Assembly (NCBI GenBank): GCA_000469685.2
Contig: LS997563.1
Location: 35,432,968-35,496,967, forward strand
Source: Haemonchus contortus
Taxonomy: Eukaryota; Nematoda; Chromadorea; Rhabditida; Trichostrongylidae
Reading direction: 5' to 3'
DNA: 64,000 bases
Shown: positions 56,357 through 64,000 of the stretch, piece after piece
Position numbering within the stretch: position 1 is the stretch's first letter
Layout: the number at the start of each line of letters is the position of its first letter
The notes under the pieces: model-generated
Seen by the model: only the letters and a program-made list of their open reading frames with translations
Database searches by the model: none
What the model was told of the DNA's origin: nothing
Translations under genes and position numbers: made by a program

Positions 56357-57890
56357 CACTGGTGTGCAAAACTTAGGGACGAAAGCAACTTTCGATTACT
56401 GTACATCTGCCACACGGCAGAGCTCGATGAAACTTATACCGTACCAATAGAGGATCATTACGGTTCTGCACAGGAAGCAACTGGCAGAAAATTGAAATAG
56501 GGAGAGCAAATAAGACATTTTCACTGAAAGGTACCGATTACACATGGTTCCTCACAACTCATCCTAGTACTTCAAAAAAAGTGACGTGTTTCCTAATGGG
56601 GTGTGTGATCACCCCGGGCAGCAGTAAATGCTCTGCAATGCGATCCCATACTTTCCACGGGGTTGGAAATGAGTTATTGTGGTAGGGCATTCCACTCCTC
56701 TATAAGCGCAATTGACAACTGTTGGATGGTCAGTGACGCATTTGGACGTGCTGCAATGCCTCTACCCAGTGCATCCTACACGTGCTCGATGGGATTCAGG
56801 TAGGGGGAACGGGCAGGTCACTCCATTCGCTGGATAACCTCTTGTGTCAAGAGCTCTTCCACCTGAGCTGTTCGATGCAGTCGCGCCTTGTTATCCATAA
56901 AAATGAATTCAGGGCTCACTGCAGCACTGAAAAGATACACATTAGGGAGGGGTTCCTTTTCACAGTAACACCAACTGTTAAGGGTCCCGCGCTCAAAAAT
57001 CTGGAGGTTAGTACGGTTACGAAGCATGATGCCTCCCCATACCATAACACCTCGACCCCCAAAACGATTAAGTTCCACAACGTTTCTGAGAGATATGCGT
57101 GGCCCCACCTCTGGCCATGAAGCTGCGTACAGAATCACTACTCAGTTTGAATCTGCTCCCATCCGAAAGAAGCAAACGGCCCCATTTCCCATCGGTCCAT
57201 TCGCTATGCTCCTGGCACCACCCTAAACGGACTCGCCGATTCGCGAGGGTCAAAGGAACACTACGCAGTGGTAGTCGGGCGACGAGATCGATACCGTGCA
57301 GTCGTCGTGCCACTGTGGTGCGTGGGATAACTTGCTTTAAAATCCTGGTAAATGACATTGCAATCACAGAAGCTGATTTACGTGGATCCCTTTTTACCTA
57401 CTGCACAATGTAGCGGTCATCGTTTGGTGTAGCTGGTCTTGGTCGAGTATCTCCTCCCCTTCGAGCAGCGGCACCAGTGGTTGGGAATGCTCTCCATGCA
57501 CGTGAAACAACGCTGCGAGCGATATGAGGCTCCTGAGCTACACTCTGCATGGTTCGACCTTTTTCGTGTTTCCCGATGACCCTTCCTCGTGCCAAGTCAT
57601 TTAGACGATGTCTGCGGGACATGATGTATACAAGGATACCACCATAGTATTTAGTAGCTTCTGGCTGATTCATAAAAAAATTTTTTCATACCTATCAACT
57701 GCCTCGATTTGTGCAGGCAACCATATTTCTCGCTTTATTTGAACTATTCCTTCACGAAGGAGGATCTAGTTTCCTGTGCATAACCGTCATAGGTCTGGTA
57801 ATATAATCCCACACTTTCATTCATTTTCACCCAGTCCTCAATGTTTTATGTTACATTATCCATCTCGTCCCTAAGTTTTGCACACCAGTG
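56357..57890 (-). mobile_element. Tc1-like transposon, 1.53 kb, catalytic Asp lost
   Basis: Perfect inverted ends of about 26 bp (CACTGGTGTGCAAAACTTAG...) at 56,357 and 57,890, flanked by TA on both sides. The minus strand holds nearly all of a transposase in three frames: HTH part (RHRLNDLARGRVIGKHEKGR; AWRAFPTTGAAARRG), KWGRLLLSDGSRFKLSS (first Asp), GRGVMVWGGI, FMDNKARLHRTAQ (second-Asp block) and PARSPYLNPIEHV (Glu). Two frameshifts and a stop after EHV make it inactive. The second-Asp block reads MDNKAR where the family has MDDNAR. Confidence 0.94.
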
Positions 57891-57892
57891 TA

Positions 57893-60687
57893 TTTAACAT
57901 AGGGCTCTGGTGAGTAGCCAAATCAGGGGTTGGGCGAGAATATGACAATAATAGTTGCAAGAAGACGAGCTAACATTGCGTACAGCTGGCTACAATAAGT
58001 CGCCTATGTGGAAAAAGCGCTCCCCGATGAGAGCAGTGCAACTCCGCATTCTCTACAACGCTTTGAGAACTCGTTCCTTCAACGATTTAAGGTGCTTAGT
58101 TTGTAATCCCCTGAGATTGTACTACATGGAACGCTAGCGAGTAAGGAACGCCCTATCCTATCCGCTTTTTGACCCCACAGCATCCCTTTGTTATCCTTGT
58201 GAGTAACAGCTTAAAATTTCAGGAGTCATTTGCGCCCTTGATAGTGAATATTCCCACTGTTGTTGTCAAAGGTGTATCTGGCTTTATTTCAATACATAGT
58301 AAACCAGTTGCGATTTTCGCCGCAATCAGTGTCAGGACTATTTTGTGAATTATCTGCCTGAAGATGATTGTTGTCTTGGGTTTCTTATCTGTCTCAAACC
58401 ATTTCTATGAAAACGAAACTGCCGCATAAGTATCTCCAAAAGAGGAAGAGTTGCTTGAATTCCGCATACGATGAGGGCCAGTAATTTGACGGGACAATCT
58501 CATGAATTAATGAAGGCTGCATGAGGTGATCAACTACTCCCATTTAATTCACGGATTATTCGGAGGCCGGCTCCCGCTGCCGATCCTCGATCCGCACAAG
58601 AAAATTAGGTTTTCTCGTACTAAATACCCAGTTGCCGTCAGGTTCTCGATGTCAAATGTGGTCTTGACTAAATTTTTTTTTTACAGAAGTGGAGTGTTTT
58701 GTTCTTACCTTAAGTTAATCTGGTCTCTTTAATGATCTTTCCGAGAGACCAGGCTAATATCGTAGCTGTCGAGTTTCGAAATAGTCTTGGTAGATTATCT
58801 CGCACATCTTCTCAGCTTTCATAAAAAGAAACATGACCACTTCTATCACAACCCAGATTTGAGGTTCAGTTCGACTGTCATGTGAGAAACGAATTTAACA
58901 TTACAATTTTTAACAATCGCTCAATGTATTTTGCGAGGCCTTGCTATACGGAAGCTCAAACTGTCATGAGAAGTGTATAAATAGAAAAGGGCTCTTGCCC
59001 GGAAGGTTTCAGATGCCTTTTCACTCGATAACAATAAGCGACAGCATAATGACCATACAATTTTCGCATCTGATTGTGAGCTCAACAAATCGCCTTGACA
59101 GTATTAACAGCGTAGCCGCCAAAAAAAATAGAGAAGGTTTTTATACGGATTAAAAGGGTTGAATTATTCCTCCGAAAGCTAGCTACGAGGCTCATTTGTA
59201 AGTGGATAAAACTGTGAGTTGGAAGCACAAATAGATAGGATTATATGAAATTGAATAGGGCACATATTATCTGCGAAGAAAGTAAGGGAGGTGCTACTAT
59301 TTCGGAACAGGGACACTTGCAGTAGTGAAAGTAATGAGTAGTAGTTGTTTCATGCATTTGTACTGCAGTAACGTATGAAATATTGAACGTATGAAATGAA
59401 GGTGAGGTATACTTTGTGCTTGCTTCCCGAATGGTTTTCTGAGTCAGTTCTATTGTCTTGTTGATGAAGATGTGATATTAAATGCTTCGAGTGAGTACCT
59501 ATGTAGCATGAAATTCAATAAGTGTCCTTATTTTATATAAATAAATCAGTGTTGATTTAATGTTAGCTAACCATAAGGTCCCAATCAAACGCCTGATAGC
59601 TAATCTCCTGCTTACGAATCCTGCTAAGATTGAGATGACATTCATTAGCTGTTTCTTTTCAGAATTGGTACTTACTTCATCATCGATTCTTCACGACTTA
59701 ATCGAAAACCATAACGATCCTTCTGAACTCAGAATTTTTTCCCATTTCAAGCTACTTGGAAAGGAAGTTTTCACCACGCCCCATTGCAGCCACAGTGTAT
59801 TCCAAATAACAATAACTTGTCGTAACACCCATCATAATTCCGGAAATATATTAGAACCAATGAACGGACAAACAAAGTGACTTGCCTCGAATTTCGCTGC
59901 TCTGAACGCTAGCCTTCTATACAGACTCTTAACTTCATTTTCATCACTGTCAGTTCCTTCCTTCTTCCCTCCTCAACGCTTCACTAACTCGACTACCTTT
60001 CGGCATCATCAAACCTTCGCCACTCTTTTTCTCATTTTCTCTTTGGCTCTTCAGCTCTTTTAGCTTCAGAATTTCACTCCAACCGAAAAGGCTTCCGTAT
60101 GATTAGCTATGAGCTGCTGTCAGGTCAAGCACCTTATCGCACTTTTGGCTTCATTTCCGGAGAATTCAAATCTTCGACGATGTTCGAAATATAGCTCTTC
60201 TAAGAGAGGAAAAGCATGGCTGATCTTAGGACCATATTCTGTTGGTCTTTAAGATCGATGTGCTTACGCCTTTACAACAAATGATGGATGAACTATGATT
60301 TAATTGAATGCGTTTCGAGCCTGTTGCTCTCGTACACTGGGACTTTTTCGCCTGCCTTGCTGTGATTCACCTGATTTTTTCCTTGAAATTCCTTTTTTTG
60401 TAGCTGTTTTTAACATATTGTCAAAAGGTCGAGCCAATCTGAACTGACTCTCACGGAAAACACCATCAGCTCATCAATTTATTAATACTGGCCTTCATTC
60501 TATATATGATTCTACAAAACAATTTAGCATCGCGAATATTCCCAAAAGTCTTGATCGAGGGTTTATCGACAGCTAGAAATCCGTCACTGCAGCAGTCTTT
60601 TCGAGCAGAAGTTACCAAACAAAATCTATTCAGAAATACGTAGGATACACAAAGGTTTCGTCTTTTGTTAGAATTTTTGGAGCCTTA
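57893..60687. other. No supported gene
   Basis: Frames at 57,955-58,137, 58,526-58,732 (FGGRLPLPILDPHKKI, GC-rich) and 59,560-59,880 (106 codons) are the best. None has paired splice sites or a domain I know. Confidence 0.35.
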
Positions 60688-61146
60688 CCAGGGAGGGGTA
60701 GTCTACTTACCGTGGGACTTTGAATGGAGAGCCAGAAAAATCGATAGAGTTTTGAATGCTGCTTACGAAAATGGAAATTAAAACTGCAAAATGATTCTCC
60801 TTAAAAAGTTATGGGGGCCCGAATTTCGCTCGACAGTAGTATCAATTGGAAAGCGAACTCGTCGCTTCCATATCTACCGCCGATCTAGTGGTAGTGGTCT
60901 CGCTTCGTGGGCGTAAAATGAGGTGAGGGATCCCTCCCCGCCATTGTCCGCACTTTTGCAGAGTGTTTTTTCACTTTATCAAAGGCGCTCTAAACGTTTT
61001 CTGATATTTCTTTGGACAATCGATACTACTGTCGAGCAAAATTCGGGCCCCCATAATTTCCATTTTCGTAAGCAGCATTCAAAACTCTATCGATTTATCT
61101 GGGTCTCCATTTAAAGACCCACGCTAAGTAAACTACCCCTCCCTGG
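60688..61146. mobile_element. Inverted-repeat element, copy 2 (459 bp, TSD TTA)
   Basis: Same ends (CCAGGGAGGGGTAGTCTA...TACCCCTCCCTGG), same arm blocks (GCTCGACAGTAGTATCAATT; ATCGATTTATCTGGGTCT) and flanked by TTA on both sides. The centre has GATCTAGTGGTAGTGG, an A-box-like string, absent from the arms. Confidence 0.9.
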
Positions 61147-61179
61147 TTAGTACATCGGCAAGGTTTCTTTACACAGCTA

Positions 61180-61416
61180 TCATTGGTTAGTTTCCATTAT
61201 GAATCGCGACAACAATAGGCAACTTAGCCAAGATTTTGTTTTTCCATTCTTTAAACGTTGCAGTTCTAAATTGTGCTCTACTGAATATGTAGCTCTTAAA
61301 ATGGGTTGCACATCTTTCAGATCTGAATTCCCTACTCCATTACTCGCTAACTCCATCGCAACCCGGCACCACCAATTCGTCATTATTTCTTCATGTGCCT
61401 TCCTCAGAGCTTTCAT
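61180..61416 (-). CDS. Possible 78-residue coding frame or exon, unidentified
   Basis: The minus-strand frame reads MKALRKAHEEIMTNWWCRVA, MELASNGVGNSDLKDVQPIL and so on to KSWLSCLLLSRFIMETNQ, stop. Composition is protein-like, with a helical charged start. It begins 34 bp beyond the inverted-repeat element. The antisense frame is almost as long, so it may be chance. Confidence 0.25.
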   Translation of the reverse strand: MKALRKAHEEIMTNWWCRVAMELASNGVGNSDLKDVQPILRATYSVEHNLELQRLKNGKTKSWLSCLLLSRFIMETNQ

Positions 61417-61933
61417 GCTTTCGAATTTTTAATCACCAGTTGTGCCCAAGATTTGATTTTTCTTCCAGCTTTTACTATTCCCCTCTCCTCGACTCTGTGA
61501 TCGTTGAATCTTTTTGATATTCATTGTCAAATTTGTCTAATTCGAATGTTCCTAGTTCCTACTGGCCCCTCTCTGTTTCCCATCTACTTTTCATACATTT
61601 TACTTCATCAAATTTTCGCTATCTTGTTGGTGCCATTTTTTAAACTTTCAAACACCACTTCATATCAAATACACCTCCAGTTGCCACTCCCTTAACTTCC
61701 TCTTTAGCGGCCTTTTTCACTTGAATTTATTTCGAAAAGCTAAATAGTCTTGAAAAAGCCTCATCTATCCACATGGTGAAACGTTCACTGCCTTTGTAAG
61801 CTCTGCCCAGATTAGCTGCTTTCCACGAGGACATCTTCTGCATATAAAAGCAATGCAGGAACGGAGAGTCCAGTAGTCTACCGATTATAATGTATCACTA
61901 CCCCTCCAGTTGCCACTCGAATTCTGGATCCTA

Positions 61934-62132
61934 CCCGTCAAGGCGTAGGGGATGCAGGGCACGGACCATGCGGTATACAATATCTCAAGGGCAGTCCAGC
62001 TCAAGTTCTGTGCGCTCCAGTAACATGGTTCACTCCCTCTTATTCAAACTTAACTGCGTGTTTTCACTCAAACCAAGCTCATTCACGCATGGTCCGTCCC
62101 CTGCATTCCTGCATCCCTTACGCCTTGGCGGG
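61934..62132. repeat. Foldback with 33-40 bp arms
   Basis: AAGGCGTAGGGGATGCAGGG then CACGGACCATGCG at 61,940-61,972 pairs with CGCATGGTCCGTCCCCTGCA... at 62,086-62,126; the outer bases CCCGTC/GGCGGG extend the pairing. The right arm has a small ATGCAGG duplication. Loop about 110 bp, non-coding. Confidence 0.8.
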
Positions 62133-62144
62133 AGGGGCGAATAC

Positions 62145-62240
62145 GGTAATTGCAATGACATTTGCCGCATGCCGCAAGAGAGAATGCCGCGATCGGGGAG
62201 AAGTTCCGTTACCCTCCGCCGCTTGCCCTCGTTCCAAATT
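62145..62240 (+). repeat. GC-rich dispersed repeat A, partial copy 3
   Basis: TTGCCGCATGCCGC, CGATCGGGGAGAAGTTCCGT and CCGCCGCTTGCC resemble the 3' part of the copy at 50,318, between two foldback elements. Confidence 0.4.
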
Positions 62241-62571
62241 CCAAGGCTCCAGTTCCAAATTAACCATTTTGGCCTAAGCCCAGTTCCCTTTGGGCAGAGT
62301 CAAGTCCTGCCTCAGGCCACTCGTGCCGCCTGCACTCCTACCGATTCTGAACTCTTCAGTTCCTAGCAAACAGGAGTTTTGAATTCTACTTGAACATTTA
62401 TTTCCCAGAAACCTCGCTCTCTGTGGGCGGTTTCCAGTCATGCCACCCACCGAAGGTACTCCCATCGTGCCCCTGTACTCCCACCATGTGAACGCTTTAG
62501 GTCCACTATCCTCAAAACGGTCGCCTGTATCACCCTTTATCTCGCTGATCATCGATTCCTTCGAAGGGGCA

Positions 62572-62727
62572 CCACTATCGCCTGCATTCGTTAATGTCGG
62601 GAGGCGGAGCAGCATAGTGGATAGTCCTCGAGAGAGGCTCGAGGACGATCCCCTAGGCTGCTCCGCCTCGCCTCCGCTCCACAACATTGCTCCGGCCCGC
62701 GACATTAACGAATGCAGGCGATAGTGG
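62572..62727. mobile_element. 156-bp foldback with 28-bp perfect ends and inner hairpins
   Basis: The left end CCACTATCGCCTGCATTCGT (plus TAATGTCG) matches the complement of the right end exactly. Inside, GGCGGAGCAGC pairs with GCTGCTCCGCC, and GTCCTCGAG pairs with CTCGAGGAC around AGAGG. No coding capacity. No clear target duplication. Confidence 0.85.
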
Positions 62728-62844
62728 AACTCGAACAAAACATTTCCAAAAAAAACACGTTTTAGACGTTTTTAACAAGCCTCAGAGCAAGGTTGACGTC
62801 GGTGTGAACACAAAGAAGATTGTTAGGATTGACGTTGAGTATCT

Positions 62845-63030
62845 TCTCATTCGCAACCCTCGGGCTTGTACGAATCGATGTCAATGGTCAAGTGTGCGTT
62901 GGCGAGGACACCTACACTGCCGTCGTCTATGTTGTCGCGTATTCCAAAGAGCTGTTTTTTTTTCAATCCGGTGATGTCGTTTAGTCTTTTGTGCATTGAA
63001 AGTACTGATCGCCACCTCGGTCCTTCCTTT
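62845..63030 (-). mobile_element. RTE-like endonuclease fragment
   Basis: The minus strand reads QKTKRHHRIEKK, then after a shift LFGIRDNIDDGSVGVLANAH and LTIDIDSYKPEGCE. This matches the stretch T-R-R-H...LFLG...GVGVLVN...IDS in the N-terminal endonuclease of hookworm RTE elements. One frameshift and a stop. Rest of the element absent. Confidence 0.55.
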
Positions 63031-63139
63031 CACTTTCTGCAGCCTGTAAAGGCTCTGATATTTATTCACAGACCCGTAATCGCACCATGTAATCTTATGT
63101 GAACAATGAAAGGGACTTGCGTATCCATTCATCCATTCA

Positions 63140-63205
63140 ATGTATTTGTCTGTTTGTCTGCCCGTCAGTCTGTCGACTCTGTCTGTCTGTCAGATTGTCT
63201 CTTTC
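63140..63205. repeat. CTGT-rich microsatellite
   Basis: Interrupted TCTGTCTG repeats just before the pyrimidine tract of the acceptor at 63,243. Confidence 0.85.
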
Positions 63206-63243
63206 TCTACTCCCGTCTTTTTTTATGTTTTTTAATATTCCAG

Positions 63244-63351
63244 GAGATGGTTACCTTAGAGCAAGCCCAAAAAAATGGAAATCAAGAAAATTCGATGGAA
63301 TTTACTGCAAAGTCGAATGACTTCGAGGCTGCCACCAAGAACCTGTTTAAT
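63244..63351 (+). CDS. Candidate exon of a gene leaving the right edge
   Basis: Acceptor TAATATTCCAG, donor TTTAAT/gtgagt, 36 codons at phase 0: EMVTLEQAQKNGNQENSMEF, TAKSNDFEAATKNLFN. Hydrophilic; an ATG is the second codon, so it might be a trans-spliced first exon. Without splicing the frame ends at 63,403-63,405. A phase-compatible acceptor at 63,650 (TTCTTCACAG) would add VLSILRLNFMSSTNRRAIYV before a stop. Family not recognised. Confidence 0.35.
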
Positions 63352-64000
63352 GTGAGTGACTTCGTGAGAACCCCCTTCATCTCGGCCTGGCGCTCCAAAG
63401 TATAAAAGGTTTCATAGATACAGTATCGATCAAACGATATTGGCAGATAACAATGGAACGTGAACTTTATAAGTATTTTGGTAACACTATATGTGTAAAT
63501 AATGTAGGTAGGGTAATATTCTCTTGGTAAATCATTGGAACTATAGAAAATTCACAGATAACCTTGTTGCAAGTTCAAAAAGATTGTGCACAAGCTTTTG
63601 TGAGAATAGGCTAATACAGATTGAACAATTTATATTTCTTCACAGGTTCTCAGCATTCTTCGACTGAACTTCATGTCGTCCACAAACAGGAGAGCTATCT
63701 ATGTGCATTGATAGCAGCAGCACCAGTAATGGTATTGAACTTTTACAACCTATTTGTTAGTCAATGTGAAATTGTAATGATATGTGGTGCATATACTCTC
63801 GATAGTTGCATTCGGTAGGTGTTGAGTTCACACTAATTGAGAGGGACACTGGTCCACGTGGAGAAGGGCTAGACAAGTTGAGCTCTGTAGCCGTGATAAC
63901 AAGCAGGAGAGTGGTTGTCTCTACTGGCTGTCATAATTTGAGTGTGCACGTCTGCAAAATTTGGAATATCCCTGTCGCTTTTACTAGCAAAGATTGAAAA

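Noticed and set aside
61890..62366. 158-codon plus-strand frame
   Set aside because: It runs across the foldback at 61,934-62,132 and repeat A; low-complexity Ser/Arg/Pro product.
62274..62738. 154-codon minus-strand frame
   Set aside because: Most of it crosses the 156-bp foldback, whose inverted halves are open by composition; no known protein.
1..64000. CRISPR array, operon, phage or plasmid system
   Set aside because: No regularly spaced short repeats, no densely packed intronless genes, no ribosome-binding sites; the sequence is eukaryotic.

Overview
The window looks like nuclear DNA of a clade V parasitic nematode, most likely a hookworm-type strongylid. The evidence is AT-rich, intron-heavy sequence, nematode splice sites (TTTCAG acceptors), a trehalose-6-phosphate synthase with close nematode-type protein sequence, and hookworm-style mobile DNA (RTE-like retroposons, mariner and Tc1-like elements, a tRNA-derived SINE). 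I see no bacterial operon, CRISPR array, plasmid or phage feature. Species was not determined.

Left third (1-19,568). One gene on the minus strand fills almost all of it: trehalose-6-phosphate synthase (GT20 family). I could trace 19 exons from a start codon at 19,566 to 3,685. All junctions keep phase and together give 680 codons. The 3' end is missing, because intron 19 runs to the left edge. The exons total about 2 kb in 16 kb. The introns hold two mariner deletion derivatives (6,992-7,567 and 15,928-16,473), two SINE copies, a decayed LINE antisense to the gene, and a copy of a dispersed repeat.

Middle (19,570-45,750). Mostly repeat-derived and gene-poor: a GT-rich tract leading into a roughly 144-bp tandem repeat, a 520-bp inverted-repeat element with a 3-bp target duplication, more SINE copies, a 5'-truncated RTE 3' end, an almost perfect 75-bp palindrome, a 263-bp GC-rich foldback, a mariner relic and an internally deleted RTE copy. 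No well-supported host gene was found here.

Right third (45,750-64,000). A complete but broken Tc1-like element (45,761-47,259) and a second one (56,357-57,890) flank the scattered exons of one or two plus-strand genes. These are a signal-peptide exon with a GC donor (48,863-49,102), a phase-compatible exon (50,812-50,912), and a cysteine-containing terminal exon with stop and AATAAA (55,107-55,311). The last 4 kb hold a second copy of the 3-bp-TSD inverted-repeat element, two foldbacks, an RTE endonuclease fragment and a possible exon of a gene leaving the right edge.

I did not find a new multi-gene system. The most unusual material is the non-autonomous DNA: a SINE family with seven copies, a mariner sub-family whose two copies share one internal deletion junction, and several long foldbacks.
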